Positions 7,316 through 15,360 of a stretch of 18,074 nucleotides of DNA are shown piece by piece (positions within the stretch are counted from its first letter, which is position 1; every line of letters begins with the position of its first letter). The notes below the pieces were generated by a model, which saw only the letters and a program-made list of their open reading frames with translations, was not told the origin of the DNA and did no database searches. The translations under genes and the position numbers were made by a program. The stretch lies in NCBI GenBank assembly GCA_964614415.1, contig CAZTLE010000073.1, forward strand, positions 1-18,074. Reading direction: 5' to 3'. This DNA is from CAZTLE01 sp964614415. Lineage in GTDB: Bacteria > Bacteroidota > Bacteroidia > Flavobacteriales > Flavobacteriaceae.

Positions 7316-7333
7316 AACCTGAAACCTGTAACG
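7313..7333. repeat. Short heptamer array after the S23 gene, inverted to the left array
   Basis: Three 7-base units in phase from the S23 stop codon: TAAAACC, TGAAACC and then TGTAACG. On the opposite strand 7316-7332 reads as two GTTnCAG-like words, mirroring the perfect array left of the gene. It ends 6 nt before the start codon of the next gene, so that gene's leader is almost entirely repeat. Confidence 0.8.
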
Positions 7334-7339
7334 CGGAGC

Positions 7340-8476
7340 ATGATTAACAAGCGTCTTCTTATCAAAAACCTACTGGCTCACAACGATGAGAGTAGCTTCT
7401 ATGACAAGAAGCGAAAGATCGATCTGGGGAGTAAGGAAGGAAAGGCGAAGTTCCTCAAGCACATCTGTGCGCTTAGCAATAGCAATCCAAAAAACAACTC
7501 CTACATTGTTATTGGTGTGGAAGACGAGATCAATGAGATTCGGGGGGTCGATTTCTTCGATGACAGCAAGATCCAAAACCTGGTAAATGCCTATCTGGAT
7601 AATGCCCCGCTCATTATGTACGAGAACGTGGCATTTCCTCACCTTCCGGATGACAAAGTAGTTGGACTGGTTACCATCCGTCCCGTAGATGGTATTACTT
7701 CGCTTCGCAAGAACATCTGGAAATACTGGGGCGGATCCATCTTTATGCGCGACGGCAGTATTTCGATGCCCAAAGACTTCGACATCGAGATTAAAGATGT
7801 GAATTCGGAAATCGTAAAGTCTATCGAGAATAACTCCCGGAACAGTATTCAACATACATTGGACGGAGTGATCGATTTCATCAATAACCGGCATAATGAC
7901 CTGCCGTCGTTCTACAAAGTTTTCAAAGAGCAATTGGTGATCTGCTGGGCAGGGAATATGAAAACCGTGGATGACGACACCTACTATTCACGTGTGGACA
8001 TAGAGCTCATTAATGAGCAGGTGCGTTTATTCTATTCGGCGTTGGATGAAATTAGTATCGACTATTCCGAGGACTATTTCAAGATCGTAGAATACGTACA
8101 CCTGGGGTTGAACGATCAGTACAAATATTACCCCCTTGAAGAGGTGGTTATTTCGTTCAAGGAGAACGGTTTATATCAAATGGACACTACGCTTATCTTC
8201 AAGCCACCCCGATTCGACAAGAAAACACTGCACCATATCTACAACGCTAATTGTGCCGTGATAAAAAAGCTCAAAAAAGGTATCCCGTTATCGCCTTCGG
8301 AACGAAAAGACCTGGCAATCGTGCCCGCTACACTGATGATCTGTTATCTCAACGATTTCAGCGATGCCCGGGAAAAATTGGAGGAATCCAAACCCTTTCT
8401 GAAACAAATCGGGGGAAAGGTATACCAATCGTATAAGGAGTCGGTACGTATACTCCGAAAAGTAAAGTATAATTAA
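7340..8476 (+). CDS. AlbA_2 (Schlafen-type) domain protein
   Basis: A 378-residue protein whose first about 150 residues fit the Schlafen AlbA_2 domain, often annotated as an ATP-binding protein. Visible features are the acidic/basic KKRKIDLGSKEGKAKFLKH helix, the SNSNPKNNSYIVIGVEDE strand-turn that in this family reads ALAN...G..LLIGV, and IFMRDGSIS at about 134-142, equivalent to the usual YxRxGSxT motif. The remaining about 220 residues have no domain I recognise, and no membrane segment is seen. In other proteins AlbA_2 is linked to nucleic-acid binding or cleavage and sometimes to transcription regulation. It is the first gene of a plus-strand group, 55 nt upstream of the SPFH gene, and may be co-transcribed with it. 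Confidence 0.8.
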   Translation: MINKRLLIKNLLAHNDESSFYDKKRKIDLGSKEGKAKFLKHICALSNSNPKNNSYIVIGVEDEINEIRGVDFFDDSKIQNLVNAYLDNAPLIMYENVAFPHLPDDKVVGLVTIRPVDGITSLRKNIWKYWGGSIFMRDGSISMPKDFDIEIKDVNSEIVKSIENNSRNSIQHTLDGVIDFINNRHNDLPSFYKVFKEQLVICWAGNMKTVDDDTYYSRVDIELINEQVRLFYSALDEISIDYSEDYFKIVEYVHLGLNDQYKYYPLEEVVISFKENGLYQMDTTLIFKPPRFDKKTLHHIYNANCAVIKKLKKGIPLSPSERKDLAIVPATLMICYLNDFSDAREKLEESKPFLKQIGGKVYQSYKESVRILRKVKYN

Positions 8477-8531
8477 CGGCCTTTTCTGGCTAATTTCATA
8501 TATTTAATTCACTAACCTTTTAATAAGCAAC

Positions 8532-9665
8532 ATGGGAATTTTTGATAGAATAAAAGAGAAGCTATCCAATGAATTTATTGACATTGTTGAATGGCTTGAT
8601 TACACCGACGACACCATTTGTCATCGGTTCGAACGGTACCAGAACGAGATCAAGAATGGAGCACAACTCATTGTGCGTGAAGGACAAACAGCCGTTTTTA
8701 TCAATGAAGGCCAACTGGCGGATGTCTTTGAACCCGGAACGTATACCTTGAATACCGAAAACCTGCCGATCCTGGCGACTCTCAAAGGTTGGAAATACGG
8801 ATTCAACAGTCCGTTCAAAGCCGAAGTATACTTTGTAAACACTCACCTTTTTACGGACGAAAAATGGGGTACGAGAAACCCGATCACGTTGAACGACGAG
8901 CGATTCGGGCTAGTGGAGATTCGGGCATTCGGGACCTATGCCTTCCGAATCAGTGATCCGGGCAAGTTCATCGTGGACATCGTTGGGACAGATAACAACT
9001 TTACCAACTTCGAGATCAACGAGCACTTAAAGAGTTTAATAGCAACGCGCTTTACCGATACGGTCGGAGAGGCCAATCTACCCATAGAGCTTTATGCGGC
9101 GAATACCACTGAACTTTCCGAAACCTGTCGTGAGGTAATGCAGCCCGAGTTCGAAAGCGTGGGGATCACCCTGGAGAAATTCTTCATTGAGAATGTGTCC
9201 ATGCCGGAAGACCTCAAAAAGGAGATCTTCGAGTATAGCCGCATTGACAAATTGGATCTGGACAAGCTGGCTAAATTCAAAACCGCCAAGGCCATTGAAG
9301 CCGCGGCTACCAATGAAGGAGGTACTGCCGGTGCCGGAATGGGTATGGGTATGGGCTTTGTCCTGGCGCAACAGATGGGTGGCATGATGAATCCCGTTGG
9401 GAAAAGTCAAATTCCACCACCAGGTGGAACCATAAGTACGCCACCTCCAATCCCTGCTGCTGTGCAGTACTTCTATGCGCATAACGGACAGCAAGCCGGA
9501 CCCGTTGGTTTCGAGCAGCTCAAAGCGCTCTTTGCGAACAGAACGGTAAACAAGGATACGCTGGTATGGAAACAGGGTATGCAGAACTGGACGGCTCTTA
9601 AAGATATTGAGGAACTAAAGGCCTTCCTGGGTGGAAGTACACCTCCTCCACTTCCGGGGGCATAA
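8532..9665 (+). CDS. Soluble SPFH (YdjI-like) protein with C-terminal GYF_2 domain
   Basis: A 377-residue protein. Residues about 1-255 form a virion-core/YdjI-type SPFH domain (GAQLIVREGQTAVFINEGQ at 43-61, PGTYTL at 68-73, EVMQPEFESVGITLEKFFIENVSMP at about 201-225). A glycine/methionine-rich linker follows (263-290), then a proline-rich segment. The C-terminal GYF_2/DUF4339 domain (about 313-366) has its usual YFYAHNGQQAGPVGFEQL, VWKQGMQNW pattern. There is no N-terminal membrane anchor, so it probably binds the membrane peripherally or through its zinc-ribbon neighbour. In Bacillus, YdjI-type SPFH proteins work with zinc-ribbon membrane proteins to recruit PspA under envelope stress. The GYF_2 domain here is a likely protein-protein interaction module. 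The next gene starts 6 nt later. Confidence 0.9.
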   Translation: MGIFDRIKEKLSNEFIDIVEWLDYTDDTICHRFERYQNEIKNGAQLIVREGQTAVFINEGQLADVFEPGTYTLNTENLPILATLKGWKYGFNSPFKAEVYFVNTHLFTDEKWGTRNPITLNDERFGLVEIRAFGTYAFRISDPGKFIVDIVGTDNNFTNFEINEHLKSLIATRFTDTVGEANLPIELYAANTTELSETCREVMQPEFESVGITLEKFFIENVSMPEDLKKEIFEYSRIDKLDLDKLAKFKTAKAIEAAATNEGGTAGAGMGMGMGFVLAQQMGGMMNPVGKSQIPPPGGTISTPPPIPAAVQYFYAHNGQQAGPVGFEQLKALFANRTVNKDTLVWKQGMQNWTALKDIEELKAFLGGSTPPPLPGA

Positions 9666-9671
9666 TTTCCA

Positions 9672-10775
9672 ATGGAAGTAACTCCAAGCCAAAAATCCGA
9701 ACTCAAGAAATCCTGCGTTAACTGCGGGGCAGAATTGCTGTATGCCCCCGGAACCACCGAATTGCAATGCGACTATTGCGGTCATCGTCAGGAAATAGAG
9801 GTTTCCGAGCATGGTTTTGAGGAGTTGGAACTCAAAAAGTATCTGGACGAACTGGGAAACCAATCCCATAGTGAACAGATCACCATGTTGACCTGCAAGA
9901 ATTGCGGTGCCAATCAGCATGTAGAAGAGAACTATAAGTCATTACATTGCGTATACTGTACCTCTCCTCTGATCATCGAGGACATGTATAAGGACGATTG
10001 GATCTTGCCGGGTGCCGTACTTCCGTTTCAGTTGGATCAAAAAAAGTCACATGCCATTTTTCAGAAATGGGTTAAAGGGCTTTGGTTTGCTCCCAATAAA
10101 CTGAAAAAAGCATCGCTCGATCCGCAAAATACCAAGGGTTTGTATCTGCCTTACTGGACTTTCGATGCCCAGCTTTTTGCGACTTATACCGGGCAACGGG
10201 GGGATTATTACTATGTAAGTGTTCCCTATACAACCACCGTTAACGGTAAAACGGTTACACGTACACGGCAGGAACGTCGTACACGTTGGACCCCAGCGAG
10301 CGGTTCTATTAATGGGTTCGTGGACGACACCCTGATAAAGGCTTCCAAGCAACGGGCCGGGGTGATTCCATCCAAAATCTCAAGATGGAATCTCAAGGAA
10401 TTAAAGCCCTTTGACAGCAGTTATCTGGCGGGGTTTGTCACCGAGAAATATACCATTCCGCTTAAGGACGGGCACCTGGCTTCACAGGACGAAGCAAGGC
10501 GCATTGCCGACCGATGGGCGCGGCAGGATATCGGGGGAGACACACAACGTGTTCATTCCCTGGATATGACGCTTTCCGAAGAAACCTTTAAGCACATCCT
10601 GTTACCGGTTTACATTAGCGCCTACCACTATAACGGAAAGCGCTATAATTTCTTTATTAATGGTCAAACCGGGGCACTTTCGGGGCAAAGGCCATATTCA
10701 TTCTGGAAGATATTCTTCCTGGTGCTTGCCATCATAGCGGTAATTGCAATCCTGGTAATCGTATTTCAGGAATGA
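9672..10775 (+). CDS. Double zinc-ribbon protein with C-terminal membrane anchor
   Basis: A 367-residue protein with two TFIIB-like zinc ribbons at the N-terminus: Cys15, Cys18, Cys33, Cys36 and Cys75, Cys78, Cys93, Cys96, both CxxC-14-CxxC. A beta-rich middle region includes YLPYWTFDAQ and a Tyr/Thr/Arg-rich stretch (about 175-205). One transmembrane helix lies at the very C-terminus (about 343-365). The ribbons are therefore cytoplasmic or membrane-proximal. Automatic pipelines often label such proteins as primosomal/PriA-like because of the ribbons, but there is no helicase domain. Its layout is comparable to Bacillus YdjG, which also joins two zinc ribbons to a membrane anchor and works with an SPFH protein. 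It is tightly coupled on both sides: 6 nt after the SPFH gene and a 4-nt ATGA overlap with the phosphoesterase. Confidence 0.88.
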   Translation: MEVTPSQKSELKKSCVNCGAELLYAPGTTELQCDYCGHRQEIEVSEHGFEELELKKYLDELGNQSHSEQITMLTCKNCGANQHVEENYKSLHCVYCTSPLIIEDMYKDDWILPGAVLPFQLDQKKSHAIFQKWVKGLWFAPNKLKKASLDPQNTKGLYLPYWTFDAQLFATYTGQRGDYYYVSVPYTTTVNGKTVTRTRQERRTRWTPASGSINGFVDDTLIKASKQRAGVIPSKISRWNLKELKPFDSSYLAGFVTEKYTIPLKDGHLASQDEARRIADRWARQDIGGDTQRVHSLDMTLSEETFKHILLPVYISAYHYNGKRYNFFINGQTGALSGQRPYSFWKIFFLVLAIIAVIAILVIVFQE

Positions 10776-11497
10776 GAACTGTGGTTGTTGGGGACATACA
10801 CGGGGGACTAAGGGCATTGCATCAGATCCTGGAAAAGGTTGTTCCACAGCAAGAAGATGTTTTCGTATTTCTGGGTGACTATGTGGATGGTTGGAGCGAA
10901 TCCCCTGAAACCATCTCGTTTCTTAACGATTTTTCTAAAGAACAGGAATGTGTATTTCTAATGGGAAACCATGACGAACTACTTTATAAATTTCTGAATT
11001 ATGATGAGGACAATCCCATGTGGTTGGCGCATGGTGGGAAGTCTACTATGGATGGTTATGCGCGTCTGTCGCAGGAAGAAATCGAACGGCACATTCATTT
11101 CTTAGAGCGATGCAAAAACTTCTATATCGATCCCGAAAACCGTTTATACCTGCACGCCGGTTTTACGAATATGCACGGGCCGCAGTACGAGTACTACCCC
11201 AACATGACCTATTGGGACCGAACGCTATGGGAAATGGTTTGTACTATGGATCACGACATGCCCAGAGATCACAAGCGCTATCCGAAACGTCTGAAGCTCT
11301 TTTCCGAGATATACATAGGACACACACCTGTGACCCGTATCGGTAAAACGGTACCGGTAAATTTTGCCAATGTGTGGAATGTAGACACCGGAGCCGCATT
11401 TAAGGGTTCACTGTCTGCGATAGATGCGAGCACAAAGGAAGTATGGCAAAGCGATCCGGTTTGGACCTTGTACCCTGGAGAAAAGGGGCGCAACTAG
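10772..11497 (+). CDS. PPP-type metallophosphoesterase
   Basis: A 241-residue calcineurin-like phosphoesterase of the PPP/ApaH-PrpE group. Metal ligands are all visible: GDIHG with Asp8 and His10, GDYVDG with Asp36, GNHDE with Asn66 and His67, His128 in LYLHAGF and His184 in GHT. Such enzymes are either protein Ser/Thr phosphatases or dinucleoside polyphosphate hydrolases, and sequence alone does not decide. It is translationally coupled to the zinc-ribbon gene (ATGA overlap), which suggests it belongs to the SPFH/zinc-ribbon module, perhaps as a signalling or switching enzyme. Its stop codon shares the palindrome CTAG (11494-11497) with the stop of the convergent lipoprotein gene. Confidence 0.92.
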   Translation: MRTVVVGDIHGGLRALHQILEKVVPQQEDVFVFLGDYVDGWSESPETISFLNDFSKEQECVFLMGNHDELLYKFLNYDEDNPMWLAHGGKSTMDGYARLSQEEIERHIHFLERCKNFYIDPENRLYLHAGFTNMHGPQYEYYPNMTYWDRTLWEMVCTMDHDMPRDHKRYPKRLKLFSEIYIGHTPVTRIGKTVPVNFANVWNVDTGAAFKGSLSAIDASTKEVWQSDPVWTLYPGEKGRN

Positions 11498-11853
11498 ATA
11501 GGTTCCAATTCGTATTCCAGGAATCTCGTTATCACATGACACTCGTCCGCCGAAACCTCTACAGGCCCTTCTATCCTGGATTGAAATCCCTTTCCTGTGA
11601 TCGTAATTGTATACATTCCCGGTCTTTCGGGAGCTCCAAAGAAGTTGTCAAGCAGATCGGCCGTTTGCAGCTCTTCCATATAGTCTCCATCACTTGCCAT
11701 TACGGTGATGCCATCCTTTAAAACTGAATTCGTCTCTGAATGACGCACAGTCACGGAAAGTCCGTAAACCAGAGAAAGGTCACATGCGACATCATCGTTC
11801 GTACTACAGGATAGTAATGAACAACCCATTACCAAAAGCCACACAAATCTCAT
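11494..11853 (-). CDS. Small predicted lipoprotein
   Basis: A 119-residue exported protein with a lipoprotein signal peptide; LLSC puts the lipidated cysteine at residue 16, followed by STNDD. The mature part (about 100 residues) looks all-beta. Segments such as GLSVTVRHSETN and PGMYTITITGKGF resemble carboxypeptidase-regulatory/Ig-like folds, but no family is certain. Two further cysteines (residue 24 and one near 105) could form a disulfide. It is convergent with the phosphoesterase gene, with a 4-nt overlap through a shared CTAG. Function unknown. Confidence 0.75.
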   Translation of the reverse strand: MRFVWLLVMGCSLLSCSTNDDVACDLSLVYGLSVTVRHSETNSVLKDGITVMASDGDYMEELQTADLLDNFFGAPERPGMYTITITGKGFQSRIEGPVEVSADECHVITRFLEYELEPI

Positions 11854-11898
11854 TGCTTATCATTGTTTGATTATATAACAAGCCAAAGGCAGAAATTA

Positions 11899-11908
11899 CT
11901 ACCGGTAG
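11899..11908. other. Perfect 10-bp palindrome between two exported-protein genes
   Basis: CTACCGGTAG is a perfect palindrome in the 74-nt spacer upstream of the small lipoprotein gene, 20 nt after the stop of the exported-protein gene. There is no T-run beside it, so it is not a typical terminator. It could be an operator half-site pair or chance. Confidence 0.3.
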
Positions 11909-11927
11909 ATTATGTTAGAGCTGAAAA

Positions 11928-12458
11928 CTACTTCGTGACAACAAAGCCAGGGTATGGTGGACAAATAGGAGGTACGAACTTCTCCGGGATCAGCAATCGT
12001 TCCTCGCTTTCATAAAACCGTAACGTGCTCGACCACCAGGACTGCAACGCAGCATCTTCTGTGAACAGATACATTCCTGAAATCTTCGGATCGCCATTCC
12101 GGGTATCCAGGCTTATTATGGCAGCAAATAAATACTCGATCTTATCATCTACTATGTGATAGGCATAGGAATTGTAGCTGTAGAATCCCTCTGTTACAGG
12201 ACTTTTATCGATATGGGCTCCCCGGAACAACCTGCCCGGGGCCTCCATGATCTTTTTACACTCAACAAGTCTCTTATAGGTCCATGTATTTTCGGGTGGC
12301 GTTTGTCCCCTGAATTCATCAATCTTCCCGTCTTGAATGCGATCGGTAAGAGGTTTGGCAACAGAGACAATCCCTTCAAAGAATGAAACATCCTTTTGTG
12401 CCGTGCTTTGCAGAGAAAAAGCCAGCAGAGCAATAATAAGGCTACTTCTAAAAGACAT
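11928..12458 (-). CDS. Exported protein of unknown function
   Basis: A 176-residue protein with a clear Sec signal peptide (hydrophobic 7-15, likely cut after STAQ at residue 21). The mature part is about 155 residues, mixed alpha/beta, with aromatic-rich stretches (FYSYNSYAYHIVDDKIEYLF) and a proline-rich C-terminal end (FVPPICPPYPGF). I do not recognise a family. The ALDH stop lies 22 nt downstream of its start on the same strand, and the small lipoprotein gene is 74 nt further downstream. Co-transcription with ALDH is possible but nothing in the sequence links the functions. Confidence 0.75.
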   Translation of the reverse strand: MSFRSSLIIALLAFSLQSTAQKDVSFFEGIVSVAKPLTDRIQDGKIDEFRGQTPPENTWTYKRLVECKKIMEAPGRLFRGAHIDKSPVTEGFYSYNSYAYHIVDDKIEYLFAAIISLDTRNGDPKISGMYLFTEDAALQSWWSSTLRFYESEERLLIPEKFVPPICPPYPGFVVTK

Positions 12459-12480
12459 TGAAATTAGAGACTATCCTTGA

Positions 12481-14034
12481 CTACAGATCGAACTTAATCC
12501 CCTGTGCCAGAGGTAGCTCAGTCGTGTAGTTTATGGTATTTGTCTGACGGCGCATATAGATCTTCCATGCATCACTACCACTTTCACGTCCGCCTCCGGT
12601 ATCTTTCTCACCTCCAAAGGCACCTCCGATCTCAGCACCGCTGGTCCCTATGTTCACGTTGGCAATTCCGCAGTCGCTCCCGCCATGGGACAGGAAACGC
12701 TCCGCCTCGCGAAGGTTGTTGGTCATGATCGCCGATGACAGTCCCTGAGCAACGCCGTTCTGAATATCGATGGCGTTCTCTACATCACCGCTATACTTCA
12801 GCAAATACAAAATAGGCGCAAAGGTTTCATGTTGTACGATCTTGTAGTTGTTATCGGCTTCCGCTATGGCAGGTTTCACGTAACATCCGCTTTCATAACC
12901 TTCTCCTTCCAATACGCCACCTTCCACTAAGATGTTTCCGCCTTCGGCTACCACCTGTTCAAGAGCTTCCTGGTACATTCGTACCGCATCGGTATCGATA
13001 AGGGGTCCTACATGGTTGTTTTCATCCAATGGGTTCCCGATGCGCAATTGTGCATACGCATCAACCAGGGCATTCTTTACCTGATCGTAGATATCTTCGT
13101 GAATGATCAATCTTCGTGTAGAGGTACAACGCTGCCCGCAGGTTCCAACCGCACCGAATACCGCTCCTATCACCGTCATCTTAATGTCGGCATCCGGAGT
13201 AACGATGATGGCGTTGTTTCCTCCTAATTCCAGCAGGGATTTCCCAAGACGCGCTCCCACCGTTTTAGCAACGATCTTACCCATTCGGGTAGACCCTGTG
13301 GCAGACACTAATGGAATTCGGGTATCTGTAGTCATGTATTCTCCAACGCGATAGTCCCCGTTAATAAGACAGGAAATGCCCTCTGGCAGTCCATTTTCAG
13401 CAAAGACCCGGGCAGCAATCTTCTGACAAGCAACTCCACAAAGCGGGGCTTTTTCAGAAGGTTTCCAAACACAAACATCCCCACATATCCAGGCAAGAGC
13501 TGTGTTCCAATTCCATACGGCAACGGGGAAGTTAAAGGCGGAAATAATTCCAACCACACCCAGCGGATGGTATTGCTCGTACATACGGTGTCCAGGGCGT
13601 TCGGAATGCATGGTGAGTCCGTGCAATTGTCGGGAAAGTCCAACAGCAAAGTCGCAGATATCAATCATCTCCTGCACTTCTCCAAGTCCTTCCTGATAGC
13701 TCTTCCCCATTTCATAGGAAACCAGCTTTCCGAGGGGTTCTTTTAGGCGTCGAAGTTCTTCTGCGAACTGCCGTACAATTTCACCTCTTTTAGGAGCTGG
13801 TATGGTTCTCCAGGTTTTAAAGGCCTTTGTAGCGGTCTGCATAAGCTGTTCGTATTCATCCCGGGAGGTGGTGGTCACCTTTCCGATGAGTTCCCCGTCC
13901 ACGGGTGAATAAGAGGCAATTTCTTCTCCTCCGGGATACCAGGTATTCCCAGTGGAAGTTCCACTATTTACAGGTTCTATTTCCAGTTGCTTAAGGGCTT
14001 CGTCAATTCCGAAGGAAGTGGCAGTCGTAATCAT
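12481..14034 (-). CDS. amaB: ALDH7-family aldehyde dehydrogenase (aminoadipate-semialdehyde dehydrogenase type)
   Basis: A 517-residue NAD(P)-dependent aldehyde dehydrogenase. From the ATG at 14034, catalytic Glu269 (LELGGNN) and Cys303 (CGQRCTS) are in place, and ISAFNFPVAVWNWN is the cofactor-binding region. The EMGKSYQEGLGEVQEMIDICDFA block is typical of the ALDH7 subfamily, which oxidises alpha-aminoadipate semialdehyde to alpha-aminoadipate in lysine breakdown and also handles betaine aldehyde in some organisms. An ATG 12 codons upstream is open, but family alignment favours MITTATSFG as the start. A dioxygenase of tryptophan breakdown lies two genes upstream, so a role with 2-aminomuconate semialdehyde cannot be excluded, though the subfamily argues against it. 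The gene symbol is by family resemblance only. Confidence 0.9.
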   Translation of the reverse strand: MITTATSFGIDEALKQLEIEPVNSGTSTGNTWYPGGEEIASYSPVDGELIGKVTTTSRDEYEQLMQTATKAFKTWRTIPAPKRGEIVRQFAEELRRLKEPLGKLVSYEMGKSYQEGLGEVQEMIDICDFAVGLSRQLHGLTMHSERPGHRMYEQYHPLGVVGIISAFNFPVAVWNWNTALAWICGDVCVWKPSEKAPLCGVACQKIAARVFAENGLPEGISCLINGDYRVGEYMTTDTRIPLVSATGSTRMGKIVAKTVGARLGKSLLELGGNNAIIVTPDADIKMTVIGAVFGAVGTCGQRCTSTRRLIIHEDIYDQVKNALVDAYAQLRIGNPLDENNHVGPLIDTDAVRMYQEALEQVVAEGGNILVEGGVLEGEGYESGCYVKPAIAEADNNYKIVQHETFAPILYLLKYSGDVENAIDIQNGVAQGLSSAIMTNNLREAERFLSHGGSDCGIANVNIGTSGAEIGGAFGGEKDTGGGRESGSDAWKIYMRRQTNTINYTTELPLAQGIKFDL

Positions 14035-14166
14035 AGCTTTTCGAATGTTTAAGTCAAATTTCCGAATCAAAACCGCAGTTAAAAAAGTGTTCTGATTACG
14101 GGCCTACGAAGGTACACAATCCCATAAAGAATGTGAAATGAATAGGGCTTTGTTTAACGAAAAAGG

Positions 14167-14772
14167 TCAATCATCAATGACTTTGATTTCGTTTGCGCTT
14201 TTCGGGTTGAAATCATCTTCGGGAATTCCGTACTTCTTTCTCAGATCCTGAAGTACTTTATACTGAAGTGAATTTTCCCAGTATTGCTTCGGAAGATCGC
14301 CAGCGGATCGCTTGAACCATGATAGTATGTCGTTGTAATGGTCTGCACGGGCTTGTGTATGAAAGAACCTACCACTACCGGTATCATAAATTAAATAATG
14401 GCCCGGTTTGAAATACAATGAGTCCAATGAGTAGTGGCCCTTGTCCGAATCTCTGTAATTCTTAAAGATAAGGGACATTGTGTCCCCGCTGCGAACTATT
14501 TTTCTCACCAGATCTTCATAGTACACAACGGAGCTGAATGCAAGAGTTCCTTCATTATCGTAGTTGTGAATCCCAAAGTAAGCGTTATTAGCAAGGTCCT
14601 TGCGATCGGCATCCAGAAATCTGTAATTTTCTGCTACCATGGAACTGTCCAAGAGTTTTCCATCCTCGAAAAAGCGGAAGTCAACGGTTATGATCCTGGC
14701 GGCAGTTGTAGGTTGCCCAAAAAAGGGTATAGCTACAAAGCAAGAAAAGAAAAACAGCAAGATATATTTCAT
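14167..14772 (-). CDS. Exported protein of unknown function
   Basis: A 201-residue protein starting MKYILLFFFSCF, with a Sec signal peptide ending near FFGQ. An upstream in-frame ATG would add 13 residues before the charged start and is less likely. The mature region is beta-rich, with several Tyr/Phe/Asp-rich strands and a helical C-terminal third (DHYNDILSWFKR, VLQDLRKKYG). I recognise no domain. It lies 46 nt downstream of the 3-hydroxyanthranilate dioxygenase gene and 132 nt upstream of the ALDH start on the same strand. Co-occurrence may be incidental. Confidence 0.75.
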   Translation of the reverse strand: MKYILLFFFSCFVAIPFFGQPTTAARIITVDFRFFEDGKLLDSSMVAENYRFLDADRKDLANNAYFGIHNYDNEGTLAFSSVVYYEDLVRKIVRSGDTMSLIFKNYRDSDKGHYSLDSLYFKPGHYLIYDTGSGRFFHTQARADHYNDILSWFKRSAGDLPKQYWENSLQYKVLQDLRKKYGIPEDDFNPKSANEIKVIDD

Positions 14773-14818
14773 GGTCTTATAATGTGCTGCAGGCACAAAA
14801 ACCACTCCCAAAACGCGA

Positions 14819-15358
14819 TCAATCGTCCGCTGTGAAACGGGGGTCAGTTTCCATTACGTGTCCACAGTTTGAGCAGGTGCGATGTTCTTCGGAATTGTAG
14901 TATTCCTTGAAATGTGGAAGAAAGTCCTTTTCAATATCGTGTAACTCGAAATACACGTCGTGAAGTTTGTTATTGCATTTATCACAGAACCACAAAAGAC
15001 CATCCGTATACCCCTTACCGGCACGTTTGCGTTCCACAACCAGTCCGATAGAGTTTTCTCCCCGATTGGGCGAGTGTGGTACCTTAGGAGGGTGAAGATA
15101 CATATCCCCCGGGCCTAATGGCATTACCTTGCGTTCCCCGTCTTCCTGAATGATCACTTCAATGTTTCCCTCGAGTTGGTAGAACAATTCTTCGGTCTCG
15201 TTGTAGTGATAGTCCTTCCGGGCATTGGGTCCGGCCACAATCATCACAATGTAGTCCTCTGCATCCACATACAGATTCTTGTTTCCTACCGGAGGTTTTA
15301 GAAGATCACGGTTTTCCTCAACCCATTGGTTCAAATTGAAAGGTCTAGCAATAGCCAT
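14819..15358 (-). CDS. nbaC: 3-hydroxyanthranilate 3,4-dioxygenase
   Basis: A 179-residue cupin enzyme (EC 1.13.11.6) that opens the ring of 3-hydroxyanthranilate in the kynurenine pathway, giving 2-amino-3-carboxymuconate semialdehyde, the precursor of quinolinate/NAD or of further degradation. The bacterial signature is complete: iron ligands His51, Glu57 and His95; substrate residues Arg47 and Arg99; and the C-terminal rubredoxin-like metal site Cys125, Cys128, Cys162, Cys165. The length matches bacterial enzymes. No other kynurenine-pathway gene is visible in the window apart from a possible aldehyde dehydrogenase. A TACTTTTG -7 element and a long inverted repeat lie between the start codon and the upstream CAP-protein gene, which points to its own regulated promoter. 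The symbol haaO is also used. Confidence 0.95.
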   Translation of the reverse strand: MAIARPFNLNQWVEENRDLLKPPVGNKNLYVDAEDYIVMIVAGPNARKDYHYNETEELFYQLEGNIEVIIQEDGERKVMPLGPGDMYLHPPKVPHSPNRGENSIGLVVERKRAGKGYTDGLLWFCDKCNNKLHDVYFELHDIEKDFLPHFKEYYNSEEHRTCSNCGHVMETDPRFTADD

Positions 15359-15360
15359 AG

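Noticed and set aside
8477..8531. Separate promoter for the SPFH gene (TATATTTA at 8499-8506)
   Set aside because: One mismatch to the -7 consensus and no -33 element at the right distance. AT-rich leaders give such matches often, so it is not listed as a feature.
14035..14070. Longer start for the ALDH7 gene at 14070
   Set aside because: The 12 extra residues (MIRKFDLNIRKA) have no counterpart expected in the family, whereas the ATG at 14034 gives the usual length and catalytic numbering (Glu269, Cys303).
14773..14811. Longer start for the exported protein gene at 14811
   Set aside because: It would put 13 residues before MKYILLFFF, moving the signal peptide away from the N-terminus.
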